A stretch of 64,000 nt of DNA, taken from contig CP136068.1 in the NCBI GenBank assembly GCA_032622095.1, positions 151,241,151 to 151,305,150 on the forward strand. Direction: 5' to 3'. The stretch's first letter is position 1, and each line of letters begins with the position of its first letter. The notes under the pieces are model-generated. The model did no database searches, was not told the DNA's origin, and saw only the letters and a list, made by a program, of their open reading frames with translations. A program made the position numbers and the translations under genes. Of the stretch, positions 1 to 11,220 are shown piece by piece. This stretch comes from Siphonodentalium dalli (lineage: Eukaryota > Mollusca > Scaphopoda > Gadilida > Siphonodentaliidae).

Positions 1-69
1 TGAATTACCCAATCCGAACAACTCAAATAAGACAGATGCGTCGAGAAAAACCGGGATACAAAAAGTTGT

Positions 70-184
70 TGGCAGCGGTGGGATTCGAACCCACGCCTCC
101 GAAGAGACAAAGAGCCTCGGGGAATGCACAGTCATTTAAACTGAAAACACAAACCAGCGCCTTAGACCGCTCGGCCACGCTACC
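70..184 (-). pseudogene. tRNA-Leu(AAG) with a spacer-derived patch in the anticodon arm
   Basis: The acceptor, D arm, T arm and most of the variable arm match the normal gene, but the anticodon stem-loop is gone. In its place is a segment identical to the unit's own spacer: 106-154 equals 1109-1157 over 49 bases. The gene is lengthened to 115 nt and has no anticodon, so it cannot work as a leucine tRNA. A and B boxes remain, so it could still be transcribed. It looks like a templated repair or gene-conversion event. Confidence 0.93.
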
Positions 185-635
185 CGATGAATTAATTTGG
201 CAGCGCATGGTCGTTAAGTCCCGACTGACGGTTTCAGTCCAAACATATAAAACTTGTCGATGCGTCCGCGACGCAAATGTATTTTTGTGGACATTAATAT
301 ATTTTGTGTTCGTTCTGGAGTGAGCGAATGGCGCCAGAAAGGAGAGAGACATGCTGTCCCTTCTTGATGGTCTACAATTGTGAGCAGAAAGTGCACAATT
401 GTTTCATTTTCCCAAGGAGCAAAAATAGACAAACGGCGAGATTTACATCACCCACTCGGTGGCAGATAGACGCGCGCAACGGAGTCTGCATTTGCGAGCA
501 TCTCGATCAAGATCCTGAGTGAGCAAAATTGGCGAGAAAATAAAGATTCCTGTTGACCGTTCGTTTGAGGGGATGTCACCTTGTTGCCGCGCGGCAGTTG
601 CTTCGAAAAAAACGAAGCAAAAAAGGTTTACTTTT
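185..635. other. Spacer S1, between Leu(AAG) 5' end and Leu(TAG) 3' end (first copy)
   Basis: About 451 bp, recurring in every unit. No gene is supported. Visible structure: a 6-bp stem, 3-nt loop inverted repeat at 261-275 (tgcgtc / gacgca); two identical 8-bp palindromes acaattgt at 374-381 and 395-402; and an inverted repeat cttcg-A7-cgaag at 601-617 next to the Leu(TAG) terminator. A TATA-like stretch (catataaaac) lies about 60 bp upstream of the Leu(AAG) gene; 12 units have a 2-bp shorter form. Confidence 0.8.
619..624 (-). terminator. Pol III terminator of Leu(TAG) (first copy)
   Basis: Six T on the minus strand, 11 nt after the tRNA 3' end, followed by a T7 run (606-612) that forms the loop of the cttcg/cgaag inverted repeat. 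Four or more T are enough to stop Pol III. The same arrangement recurs after each Leu(TAG) gene. Confidence 0.85.
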
Positions 636-717
636 TGGCAGCGGTGGGATTCGAACCCACGCCTCCGAAGAGACTGGTGCCTAAAACCAGCGCCTTAGAC
701 CACTCGGCCACGCTACC
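636..717 (-). tRNA. tRNA-Leu-TAG: tRNA-Leu(TAG), reference copy
   Basis: 82 nt including the discriminator. Acceptor GGTAGCG pairs with CGCTGCC (one G-U), D arm GCCGAGTGGTCTAAGGC, anticodon stem CTGGT/ACCAG with a 7-nt loop TTTAGGC placing TAG at 34-36, a class II variable arm (TCTCTTCGGAGGC) and T arm GTGGG-TTCGAAT-CCCAC. A73, the main identity base for leucyl-tRNA synthetase, is present and CCA is not encoded. No intron. A box at 700-710, B box at 647-657, both consensus. It reads CUA and CUG. It differs from Leu(AAG) of the same repeat at only three positions (D loop, 32 and 34), so the two isoacceptors are closely related, as they are in vertebrates. Confidence 0.97.
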
Positions 718-1329
718 AGACGATAAGTTTGCAACACACTGTCCCAAAACCATTGAGACATGATTCCAGACAGTAATTTACTTACTTCCTTCGTTTCTAC
801 GCCCAAATCTTGGACGAGACGTTACTACCATGTTGTGATCTTGTGCCTATTATAAAGCGTTATAAATGCAAAATACGCTCTTTTTCGATAACATATAAGG
901 ATTCAATCAGGCAGCAACGCTCTTTAATGTTTTTGCCCAATTTCAAAGTCACTCCCACACAGTTGCGCATGGTTTGCCTGTTTACTTTGATTTTTGTTTT
1001 CTTTTGGTGAAGGAAGGGTGGTGTAAACTACCGCATGCACGTACATGTATGCGAGTTTATGCAGCTGAGGTTCACAGATGGTGATTGATCGATCAGACCA
1101 ACGTTATCGACAAAGAGCCTCGGGGAATGCACAGTCATTTAAACTGAAAACACAAACTCTTGAGGCTCATTCGTTTCTCGCGCCTTTTTTTCTTCATACA
1201 GGTGAACCACACGTTACGAGTCATAAAGTGGACTTCCTTACTAAATTTGATACGTGCAAGTGAATTACCCAATCCGAACAACTCAAATAAGACAGATGCG
1301 TCGAGAAAAACCGGGGTACAAAAAGTTGT
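718..1329. other. Spacer S2, between Leu(TAG) 5' end and next Leu(AAG) 3' end (first copy)
   Basis: About 611 bp, recurring in every unit. No coding gene is supported; the short open frames here carry no domain and only repeat with the array. Visible structure: a near-perfect 20-bp palindrome at 1033-1052 (gcatgcacgtacatgtatgc), the 10-bp palindrome tgatcgatca at 1086-1095, and a T-rich plus-strand tract near 985-1010. Its segment 1109-1157 is the donor of the patch in the damaged tRNA at 70-184. Confidence 0.8.
1320..1324 (-). terminator. Pol III terminator of Leu(AAG) (first intact copy)
   Basis: Five T on the minus strand, 5 nt after the tRNA 3' end, backed up by a second T5 at 1306-1310. 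Recurs after every Leu(AAG) gene. Confidence 0.85.
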
Positions 1330-1411
1330 TGGCAGCGGTGGGATTCGAACCCACGCCTCCGAAGAGACTGGTGCCTTAGACCAGCGCCTTAGACCGCTCG
1401 GCCACGCTACC
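1330..1411 (-). tRNA. tRNA-Leu-AAG: tRNA-Leu(AAG), reference copy
   Basis: 82 nt including A73. Acceptor GGTAGCG/CGCTGCC, D arm GCCGAGCGGTCTAAGGC, anticodon stem CTGGT/ACCAG with loop CTAAGGC (AAG at 34-36), class II variable arm and T arm GTGGG-TTCGAAT-CCCAC. No intron and no encoded CCA. A box at 1394-1404 and B box at 1341-1351 are consensus. A34 is normally deaminated to inosine by the ADAT2/ADAT3 enzyme in eukaryotes, so the tRNA would read CUU, CUC and CUA. It lies 451 bp from Leu(TAG) of the same unit, on the same strand, with its own terminator, so the two are separate transcription units. Confidence 0.97.
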
Positions 1412-1862
1412 CGATGAATTAATTTGGCAGCGCATGGTCGTTAAGTCCCGACTGACGGTTTCAGTCCAAACATATAAAACTTGTCGATGCGTCCGCGACG
1501 CAAATGTATTTTTGTGGACATTAATATATTTTGTGTTCGTTCTGGAGTGAGCGAATGGCGCCAGAAAGGAGAGAGACATGCTGTCCCTTCTTGATGGTCT
1601 ACAATTGTGAGCAGAAAGTGCACAATTGTTTCATTTTCCCAAGGAGCAAAAATAGACAAACGGCGAGATTTACATCACCCACTCGGTGGCAGATAGACGC
1701 GCGCAACGGAGTCTGCATTTGCGAGCATCTCGACCAAGATCCTGAGTGAGCAAAATTGGCGAGAAAATAAAGATTCCTGTTGGCCGTTCGTTTGAGGGGA
1801 TGTCACCTTGTTGCCGCGCGGCAGTTGCTTCGAAAAAAACTAAGCAAAAAAGATTTACTTTT

Positions 1863-1944
1863 TGGCAGCGGTGGGATTCGAACCCACGCCTCCGAAGAGA
1901 CTGGTGCCTAAAACCAGCGCCTTAGACCACTCGGCCACGCTACC
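1863..1944 (-). tRNA. tRNA-Leu-TAG: tRNA-Leu(TAG)
   Basis: No difference seen from the copy at 636. The trailer is the T class: one arm of the terminator-side inverted repeat reads ctaag, so the stem is broken. Confidence 0.97.
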
Positions 1945-2555
1945 AGACGATAAGTTTGCAACACACTGTCCCAAAACCATTGAGACATGATTCCAGACAG
2001 TAATTTACTTACTTCCTTCGTTTCTACGCCCAAATCTTGGACGAGACGTTACTACCATGTTGTGATCTTGTGCCTATTATAAAGCGTTATAAATGCAAAA
2101 TACGCTCTTTTTCGATAACATATAAGGATTCAATCAGGCAGCAACGCTCTTTAATGTTTTTGCCCAATTTCAAAGTCACTCCCACACAGTTGCGCATGGT
2201 TTGCCTGTTTACTTTGATTTTTGTTTTCTTTTGGTGAAGGAAGGGTGGTGTAAACTACCGCATGCACGTACATGTATGCGAGTTGATGCAGCTGAGGTTC
2301 ACAGATGGTGATTGATCGATCAGACCAACGTTATCGACAAAGAGCCTCGGGGAATGCACAGTCATTTAAACTGAAAACACAAACTCTTGAGGCTCATTCG
2401 TTTCTCGCGCCTTTTTTTCTTCATACAGGTGAACCACACGTTACGAGTCATAAAGTGGATTCCTTACTAAATTTGATACGTGCAAGTGAATTACCCAATC
2501 CGAACAACTCAAATAAGACAGATGCGTCGAGAAAAACCGGGGTACAAAAAGTTGT

Positions 2556-2637
2556 TGGCAGCGGTGGGATTCGAACCCACGCCTCCGAAGAGACTGGTGC
2601 CTTAGACCAGCGCCTTAGACCGCTCGGCCACGCTACC
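2556..2637 (-). tRNA. tRNA-Leu-AAG: tRNA-Leu(AAG)
   Basis: Matches the copy at 1330. Full-length upstream TATA-like tract; the spacer just downstream lacks one base (gtggattcc rather than gtggacttcc). Confidence 0.97.
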
Positions 2638-3088
2638 CGATGAATTAATTTGGCAGCGCATGGTCGTTAAGTCCCGACTGACGGTTTCAGTCCAAACATA
2701 TAAAACTTGTCGATGCGTCCGCGACGCAAATGTATTTTTGTGGACATTAATATATTTTGTGTTCGTTCTGGAGTGAGCGAATGGCGCCAGAAAGGAGAGA
2801 GACATGCTGTCCCTTCTTGATGGTCTACAATTGTGAGCAGAAAGTGCACAATTGTTTCATTTTCCCAAGGAGCAAAAATAGACAAACGGCGAGATTTACA
2901 TCACCCACTCGGTGGCAGATAGACGCGCGCAACGGAGTCTGCATTTGCGAGCATCTCGACCAAGATCCTGAGTGAGCAAAATTGGCGAGAAAATAAAGAT
3001 TCCTGTTGGCCGTTCGTTTGAGGGGATGTCACCTTGTTGCCGCGCGGCAGTTGCTTCGAAAAAAACTAAGCAAAAAAGATTTACTTTT

Positions 3089-3170
3089 TGGCAGCGGTGG
3101 GATTCGAACCCACGCCTCCGAAGAGACTGGTGCCTAAAACCAGCGCCTTAGACCACTCGGCCACGCTACC
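3089..3170 (-). tRNA. tRNA-Leu-TAG: tRNA-Leu(TAG)
   Basis: Matches the copy at 636; T-class trailer. Confidence 0.97.
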
Positions 3171-3782
3171 AGACGATAAGTTTGCAACACACTGTCCCAA
3201 AACCATTGAGAAATGATTCCAGACAGTAATTTACTTACTTCCTTCGTTTCTACGCCCAAATCTTGGACGAGACGTTACTACCATGTTGTGATCTTGTGCC
3301 TATTATAAAGCGTTATAAATGCAAAATACGCTCTTTTTCGATACCATATAAGGATTCAATCAGGCAGCAACGCTCTTTAATGTTTTTGCCCAATTTCAAA
3401 GTCACTCCCACACAGTTGCGCATGGTTTGCCTGTTTACTTTGATTTTTGTTTTCTTTTGGTGAAGGAAGGGTGGTGTAAACTACCGCATGCACGTACATG
3501 TATGCGAGTTTATGCAGCTGAGGTTCACAGATGGTGATTGATCGATCAGACCAACGTTATCGACAAAGAGCCTCGGGGAATGCACAGTCATTTAAACTGA
3601 AAACACAAACTCTTGAGGCTCATTCGTTTCTCGCGCCTTTTTTTCTTCATACAGGTGAACCACACGTTACGAGTCATAAAGTGGACTTCCTTACTAAATT
3701 TGATACGTGCAAATGAATTACCCAATCCGAACAACTCAAATAAGACAGATGCGTCGAGAAAAACCGGGATACAAAAAGTTGT

Positions 3783-3864
3783 TGGCAGCGGTGGGATTCG
3801 AACCCACGCCTCCGAAGAGACTGGTGCCTTAGACCAGCGCCTTAGACCGCTCGGCCACGCTACC
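3783..3864 (-). tRNA. tRNA-Leu-AAG: tRNA-Leu(AAG)
   Basis: Matches the copy at 1330; upstream tract is the 2-bp shorter form. Confidence 0.97.
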
Positions 3865-4313
3865 CGATGAATTAATTTGGCAGCGCATGGTCGTTAAGTC
3901 CCGACTGACGGTTTCAGTCCAAACATAAAACTTGTCGATGCGTCCGCGACGCAAATGTATTTTTGTGGACATTAATATATTTTGTGTTCGTTCTGGAGTG
4001 AGCGAATGGCGCCAGAAAGGAGAGAGACATGCTGTCCCTTCTTGATGGTCTACAATTGTGAGCAGAAAGTGCACAATTGTTTCATTTTCCCAAGGAGCAA
4101 AAATAGACAAACGGCGAGATTTACATCACCCACTCGGTGGCAGATAGACGCGCGCAACGGAGTCTGCATTTGCGAGCATCTCGACCAAGATCCTGAGTGA
4201 GCAAAATTGGCGAGAAAATAAAGATTCCTGTTGGCCGTTCGTTTGAGGGGATGTCACCTTGTTGCCGCGCGGCAGTTGCTTCGAAAAAAACTAAGCAAAA
4301 AAGATTTACTTTT

Positions 4314-4395
4314 TGGCAGCGGTGGGATTCGAACCCACGCCTCCGAAGAGACTGGTGCCTAAAACCAGCGCCTTAGACCACTCGGCCACGCTACC
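4314..4395 (-). tRNA. tRNA-Leu-TAG: tRNA-Leu(TAG)
   Basis: Matches the copy at 636; T-class trailer. Confidence 0.97.
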
Positions 4396-5007
4396 AGACG
4401 ATAAGTTTGCAACACACTGTCCCAAAACCATTGAGAAATGATTCCAGACAGTAATTTACTTACTTCCTTCGTTTCTACGCCCAAATCTTGGACGAGACGT
4501 TACTACCATGTTGTGATCTTGTGCCTATTATAAAGCGTTATAAATGCAAAATACGCTCTTTTTCGATACCATATAAGGATTCAATCAGGCAGCAACGCTC
4601 TTTAATGTTTTTGCCCAATTTCAAAGTCACTCCCACACAGTTGCGCATGGTTTGCCTGTTTACTTTGATTTTTGTTTTCTTTTGGTGAAGGAAGGGTGGT
4701 GTAAACTACCGCATGCACGTACATGTATGCGAGTTTATGCAGCTGAGGTTCACAGATGGTGATTGATCGATCAGACCAACGTTATCGACAAAGAGCCTCG
4801 GGGAATGCACAGTCATTTAAACTGAAAACACAAACTCTTGAGGCTCATTCGTTTCTCGCGCCTTTTTTTCTTCATACAGGTGAACCACACGTTACGAGTC
4901 ATAAAGTGGACTTCCTTACTAAATTTGATACGTGCAAATGAATTACCCAATCCGAACAACTCAAATAAGACAGATGCGTCGAGAAAAACCGGGATACAAA
5001 AAGTTGT

Positions 5008-5089
5008 TGGCAGCGGTGGGATTCGAACCCACGCCTCCGAAGAGACTGGTGCCTTAGACCAGCGCCTTAGACCGCTCGGCCACGCTACC
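5008..5089 (-). tRNA. tRNA-Leu-AAG: tRNA-Leu(AAG)
   Basis: Matches the copy at 1330; full upstream tract. Confidence 0.97.
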
Positions 5090-5540
5090 CGATGAATTAA
5101 TTTGGCAGCGCATGGTCGTTAAGTCCCGACTGACGGTTTCAGTCCAAACATATAAAACTTGTCGATGCGTCCGCGACGCAAATGTATTTTTGTGGACATT
5201 AATATATTTTGTGTTCGTTCTGGAGTGAGCGAATGGCGCCAGAAAGGAGAGAGACATGCTGTCCCTTCTTGATGGTCTACAATTGTGAGCAGAAAGTGCA
5301 CAATTGTTTCATTTTCCCAAGGAGCAAAAATAGACAAACGGCGAGATTTACATCACCCACTCGGTGGCAGATAGACGCGCGCAACGGAGTCTGCATTTGC
5401 GAGCATCTCGATCAAGATCCTGAGTGAGCAAAATTGGCGAGAAAATAAAGATTCCTGTTGACCGTTCGTTTGAGGGGATGTCACCTTGTTGCCGCGCGGC
5501 AGTTGCTTCGAAAAAAACGAAGCAAAAAAGGTTTACTTTT

Positions 5541-5622
5541 TGGCAGCGGTGGGATTCGAACCCACGCCTCCGAAGAGACTGGTGCCTAAAACCAGCGCCT
5601 TAGACCACTCGGCCACGCTACC
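5541..5622 (-). tRNA. tRNA-Leu-TAG: tRNA-Leu(TAG)
   Basis: Matches the copy at 636; C-class trailer with intact cttcg/cgaag stem. Confidence 0.97.
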
Positions 5623-6233
5623 AGACGATAAGTTTGCAACACACTGTCCCAAAACCATTGAGACATGATTCCAGACAGTAATTTACTTACTTCCTTCGTT
5701 TCTACGCCCAAATCTTGGACGAGACGTTACTACCATGTTGTGATCTTGTGCCTATTATAAAGCGTTATAAATGCAAAATACGCTCTTTTTCGATAACATA
5801 TAAGGATTCAATCAGGCAGCAACGCTCTTTAATGTTTTTGCCCAATTTCAAAGTCACTCCCACACAGTTGCGCATGGTTTGCCTGTTTACTTTGATTTTT
5901 GTTTTCTTTTGGTGAAGGAAGGGTGGTGTAAACTACCGCATGCACGTACATGTATGCGAGTTGATGCAGCTGAGGTTCACAGATGGTGATTGATCGATCA
6001 GACCAACGTTATCGACAAAGAGCCTCGGGGAATGCACAGTCATTTAAACTGAAAACACAAACTCTTGAGGCTCATTCGTTTCTCGCGCCTTTTTTTCTTC
6101 ATACAGGTGAACCACACGTTACGAGTCATAAAGTGGATTCCTTACTAAATTTGATACGTGCAAGCGAATTACCCAATCCGAACAACTCAAATAAGACAGA
6201 TGCGTCGAGAAAAACCGGGGTACAAAAAGTTGT

Positions 6234-6315
6234 TGGCAGCGGTGGGATTCGAACCCACGCCTCCGAAGAGACTGGTGCCTTAGACCAGCGCCTTAGACCG
6301 CTCGGCCACGCTACC
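6234..6315 (-). tRNA. tRNA-Leu-AAG: tRNA-Leu(AAG)
   Basis: Matches the copy at 1330; short upstream tract, and a private base in the first acaattgt palindrome region of the spacer (cttcaattg). Confidence 0.97.
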
Positions 6316-6764
6316 CGATGAATTAATTTGGCAGCGCATGGTCGTTAAGTCCCGACTGACGGTTTCAGTCCAAACATAAAACTTGTCGATGCGTCCGCGA
6401 CGCAAATGTATTTTTGTGGACATTAATATATTTTGTGTTCGTTCTGGAGTGAGCGAATGGCGCCAGAAAGGAGAGAGACATGCTGTCCCTTCTTGATGGT
6501 CTTCAATTGTGAGCAGAAAGTGCACAATTGTTTCATTTTCCCAAGGAGCAAAAATAGACAAACGGCGAGATTTACATCACCCACTCGGTGGCAGATAGAC
6601 GCGCGCAACGGAGTCTGCATTTGCGAGCATCTCGACCAAGATCCTGAGTGAGCAAAATTGGCGAGAAAATAAAGATTCCTGTTGGCCGTTCGTTTGAGGG
6701 GATGTCACCTTGTTGCCGCGCGGCAGTTGCTTCGAAAAAAACTAAGCAAAAAAGATTTACTTTT

Positions 6765-6846
6765 TGGCAGCGGTGGGATTCGAACCCACGCCTCCGAAGA
6801 GACTGGTGCCTAAAACCAGCGCCTTAGACCACTCGGCCACGCTACC
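6765..6846 (-). tRNA. tRNA-Leu-TAG: tRNA-Leu(TAG)
   Basis: Matches the copy at 636; T-class trailer. Confidence 0.97.
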
Positions 6847-7458
6847 AGACGATAAGTTTGCAACACACTGTCCCAAAACCATTGAGAAATGATTCCAGAC
6901 AGTAATTTACTTACTTCCTTCGTTTCTACGCCCAAATCTTGGACGAGACGTTACTACCATGTTGTGATCTTGTGCCTATTATAAAGCGTTATAAATGCAA
7001 AATACGCTCTTTTTCGATACCATATAAGGATTCAATCAGGCAGCAACGCTCTTTAATGTTTTTGCCCAATTTCAAAGTCACTCCCACACAGTTGCGCATG
7101 GTTTGCCTGTTTACTTTGATTTTTGTTTTCTTTTGGTGAAGGAAGGGTGGTGTAAACTACCGCATGCACGTACATGTATGCGAGTTTATGCAGCTGAGGT
7201 TCACAGATGGTGATTGATCGATCAGACCAACGTTATCGACAAAGAGCCTCGGGGAATGCACAGTCATTTAAACTGAAAACACAAACTCTTGAGGCTCATT
7301 CGTTTCTCGCGCCTTTTTTTCTTCATACAGGTGAACCACACGTTACGAGTCATAAAGTGGACTTCCTTACTAAATTTGATACGTGCAAGTGAATTACCCA
7401 ATCCGAACAACTCAAATAAGACAGATGCGTCGAGAAAAACCGGGGTACAAAAAGTTGT

Positions 7459-7540
7459 TGGCAGCGGTGGGATTCGAACCCACGCCTCCGAAGAGACTGG
7501 TGCCTTAGACCAGCGCCTTAGACCGCTCGGCCACGCTACC
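7459..7540 (-). tRNA. tRNA-Leu-AAG: tRNA-Leu(AAG)
   Basis: Matches the copy at 1330; full upstream tract. Confidence 0.97.
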
Positions 7541-7991
7541 CGATGAATTAATTTGGCAGCGCATGGTCGTTAAGTCCCGACTGACGGTTTCAGTCCAAAC
7601 ATATAAAACTTGTCGATGCGTCCGCGACGCAAATGTATTTTTGTGGACATTAATATATTTTGTGTTCGTTCTGGAGTGAGCGAATGGCGCCAGAAAGGAG
7701 AGAGACATGCTGTCCCTTCTTGATGGTCTACAATTGTGAGCAGAAAGTGCACAATTGTTTCATTTTCCCAAGGAGCAAAAATAGACAAACGGCGAGATTT
7801 ACATCACCCACTCGGTGGCAGATAGACGCGCGCAACGGAGTCTGCATTTGCGAGCATCTCGACCAAGATCCTGAGTGAGCAAAATTGGCGAGAAAATAAA
7901 GATTCCTGTTGGCCGTTCGTTTGAGGGGATGTCACCTTGTTGCCGCGCGGCAGTTGCTTCGAAAAAAACTAAGCAAAAAAGATTTACTTTT

Positions 7992-8073
7992 TGGCAGCGG
8001 TGGGATTCGAACCCACGCCTCCGAAGAGACTGGTGCCTAAAACCAGCGCCTTAGACCACTCGGCCACGCTACC
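7992..8073 (-). tRNA. tRNA-Leu-TAG: tRNA-Leu(TAG)
   Basis: Matches the copy at 636; T-class trailer. Confidence 0.97.
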
Positions 8074-8684
8074 AGACGATAAGTTTGCAACACACTGTCC
8101 CAAAACCATTGAGACATGATTCCAGACAGTAATTTACTTACTTCCTTCGTTTCTACGCCCAAATCTTGGACGAGACGTTACTACCATGTTGTGATCTTGT
8201 GCCTATTATAAAGCGTTATAAATGCAAAATACGCTCTTTTTCGATAACATATAAGGATTCAATCAGGCAGCAACGCTCTTTAATGTTTTTGCCCAATTTC
8301 AAAGTCACTCCCACACAGTTGCGCATGGTTTGCCTGTTTACTTTGATTTTTGTTTTCTTTTGGTGAAGGAAGGGTGGTGTAAACTACCGCATGCACGTAC
8401 ATGTATGCGAGTTGATGCAGCTGAGGTTCACAGATGGTGATTGATCGATCAGACCAACGTTATCGACAAAGAGCCTCGGGGAATGCACAGTCATTTAAAC
8501 TGAAAACACAAACTCTTGAGGCTCATTCGTTTCTCGCGCCTTTTTTTCTTCATACAGGTGAACCACACGTTACGAGTCATAAAGTGGATTCCTTACTAAA
8601 TTTGATACGTGCAAGTGAATTACCCAATCCGAACAACTCAAATAAGACAGATGCGTCGAGAAAAACCGGGGTACAAAAAGTTGT

Positions 8685-8766
8685 TGGCAGCGGTGGGATT
8701 CGAACCCACGCCTCCGAAGAGACTGGTGCCTTAGACCAGCGCCTTAGACCGCTCGGCCACGCTACC
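8685..8766 (-). tRNA. tRNA-Leu-AAG: tRNA-Leu(AAG)
   Basis: Matches the copy at 1330; full upstream tract; same 1-base spacer deletion as the copy at 2556. Confidence 0.97.
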
Positions 8767-9217
8767 CGATGAATTAATTTGGCAGCGCATGGTCGTTAAG
8801 TCCCGACTGACGGTTTCAGTCCAAACATATAAAACTTGTCGATGCGTCCGCGACGCAAATGTATTTTTGTGGACATTAATATATTTTGTGTTCGTTCTGG
8901 AGTGAGCGAATGGCGCCAGAAAGGAGAGAGACATGCTGTCCCTTCTTGATGGTCTACAATTGTGAGCAGAAAGTGCACAATTGTTTCATTTTCCCAAGGA
9001 GCAAAAATAGACAAACGGCGAGATTTACATCACCCACTCGGTGGCAGATAGACGCGCGCAACGGAGTCTGCATTTGCGAGCATCTCGACCAAGATCCTGA
9101 GTGAGCAAAATTGGCGAGAAAATAAAGATTCCTGTTGGCCGTTCGTTTGAGGGGATGTCACCTTGTTGCCGCGCGGCAGTTGCTTCGAAAAAAACTAAGC
9201 AAAAAAGATTTACTTTT

Positions 9218-9299
9218 TGGCAGCGGTGGGATTCGAACCCACGCCTCCGAAGAGACTGGTGCCTAAAACCAGCGCCTTAGACCACTCGGCCACGCTACC
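9218..9299 (-). tRNA. tRNA-Leu-TAG: tRNA-Leu(TAG)
   Basis: Matches the copy at 636; T-class trailer. The S2 spacer upstream of it carries cactcacaca (near 9,531), otherwise a mark of right-subarray type B units. Confidence 0.97.
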
Positions 9300-9911
9300 A
9301 GACGATAAGTTTGCAACACACTGTCCCAAAACCATTGAGACATGATTCCAGACAGTAATTTACTTACTTCCTTCGTTTCTACGCCCAAATCTTGGACGAG
9401 ACGTTACTACCATGTTGTGATCTTGTGCCTATTATAAAGCGTTATAAATGCAAAATACGCTCTTTTTCGATAACATATAAGGATTCAATCAGGCAGCAAC
9501 GCTCTTTAATGTTTTTGCCCAATTTCAAAGTCACTCACACACAGTTGCGCATGGTTTGCCTGTTTACTTTGATTTTTGTTTTCTTTTGGTGAAGGAAGGG
9601 TGGTGTAAACTACCGCATGCACGTACATGTATGCGAGTTTATGCAGCTGAGGTTCACAGATGGTGATTGATCGATCAGACCAACGTTATCGACAAAGAGC
9701 CTCGGGGAATGCACAGTCATTTAAACTGAAAACACAAACTCTTGAGGCTCATTCGTTTCTCGCGCCTTTTTTTCTTCATACAGGTGAACCACACGTTACG
9801 AGTCATAAAGTGGACTTCCTTACTAAATTTGATACGTGCAAGTGAATTACCCAATCCGAACAACTCGAATAAGACAGATGCGTCGAGAAAAACCGGGGTA
9901 CAAAAAGTTGT

Positions 9912-9993
9912 TGGCAGCGGTGGGATTCGAACCCACGCCTCCGAAGAGACTGGTGCCTTAGACCAGCGCCTTAGACCGCTCGGCCACGCTACC
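9912..9993 (-). tRNA. tRNA-Leu-AAG: tRNA-Leu(AAG)
   Basis: Matches the copy at 1330; full upstream tract. Confidence 0.97.
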
Positions 9994-10444
9994 CGATGAA
10001 TTAATTTGGCAGCGCATGGTCGTTAAGTCCCGACTGACGGTTTCAGTCCAAACATATAAAACTTGTCGATGCGTCCGCGACGCAAATGTATTTTTGTGGA
10101 CATTAATATATTTTGTGTTCGTTCTGGAGTGAGCGAATGGCGCCAGAAAGGAGAGAGACATGCTGTCCCTTCTTGATGGTCTACAATTGTGAGCAGAAAG
10201 TGCACAATTGTTTCATTTTCCCAAGGAGCAAAAATAGACAAACGGCGAGATTTACATCACCCACTCGGTGGCAGATAGACGCGCGCAACGGAGTCTGCAT
10301 TTGCGAGCATCTCGACCAAGATCCTGAGTGAGCAAAATTGGCGAGAAAATAAAGATTCCTGTTGGCCGTTCGTTTGAGGGGATGTCACCTTGTTGCCGCG
10401 CGGCAGTTGCTTCGAAAAAAACTAAGCAAAAAAGATTTACTTTT

Positions 10445-10526
10445 TGGCAGCGGTGGGATTCGAACCCACGCCTCCGAAGAGACTGGTGCCTAAAACCAGC
10501 GCCTTAGACCACTCGGCCACGCTACC
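10445..10526 (-). tRNA. tRNA-Leu-TAG: tRNA-Leu(TAG)
   Basis: Matches the copy at 636; T-class trailer. Confidence 0.97.
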
Positions 10527-11138
10527 AGACGATAAGTTTGCAACACACTGTCCCAAAACCATTGAGAAATGATTCCAGACAGTAATTTACTTACTTCCTT
10601 CGTTTCTACGCCCAAATCTTGGACGAGACGTTACTACCATGTTGTGATCTTGTGCCTATTATAAAGCGTTATAAATGCAAAATACGCTCTTTTTCGATAC
10701 CATATAAGGATTCAATCAGGCAGCAACGCTCTTTAATGTTTTTGCCCAATTTCAAAGTCACTCCCACACAGTTGCGCATGGTTTGCCTGTTTACTTTGAT
10801 TTTTGTTTTCTTTTGGTGAAGGAAGGGTGGTGTAAACTACCGCATGCACGTACATGTATGCGAGTTTATGCAGCTGAGGTTCACAGATGGTGATTGATCG
10901 ATCAGACCAACGTTATCGACAAAGAGCCTCGGGGAATGCACAGTCATTTAAACTGAAAACACAAACTCTTGAGGCTCATTCGTTTCTCGCGCCTTTTTTT
11001 CTTCATACAGGTGAACCACACGTTACGAGTCATAAAGTGGACTTCCTTACTAAATTTGATACGTGCAAATGAATTACCCAATCCGAACAACTCAAATAAG
11101 ACAGATGCGTCGAGAAAAACCGGGATACAAAAAGTTGT

Positions 11139-11220
11139 TGGCAGCGGTGGGATTCGAACCCACGCCTCCGAAGAGACTGGTGCCTTAGACCAGCGCCTTA
11201 GACCGCTCGGCCACGCTACC
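11139..11220 (-). tRNA. tRNA-Leu-AAG: tRNA-Leu(AAG)
   Basis: Matches the copy at 1330; full upstream tract. Confidence 0.97.

Noticed and set aside
374-402. Resemblance of the acaattgt-gagc region to a lac-type operator
   Set aside because: Short chance match in a eukaryotic spacer with no bacterial genes around.
304-522. 72-residue Cys-rich open frame on the plus strand in every unit, and its minus-strand counterparts
   Set aside because: Spacer S1 only; two overlapping opposite frames cannot be separated by conservation in near-identical repeats, and a 2-bp indel among units changes the minus-strand frame with no sign of selection.
1160-1417. 85-112 residue open frame on the plus strand in every unit
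   Set aside because: It runs through spacer and antisense Leu(AAG), has no domain, and its length changes with a 1-bp spacer indel.
1424-1436. Second ggcagcg near each Leu(AAG) 5' side, as a possible fossil tRNA 3' end
   Set aside because: Only about nine bases match the acceptor end, too few to support a tRNA fragment.
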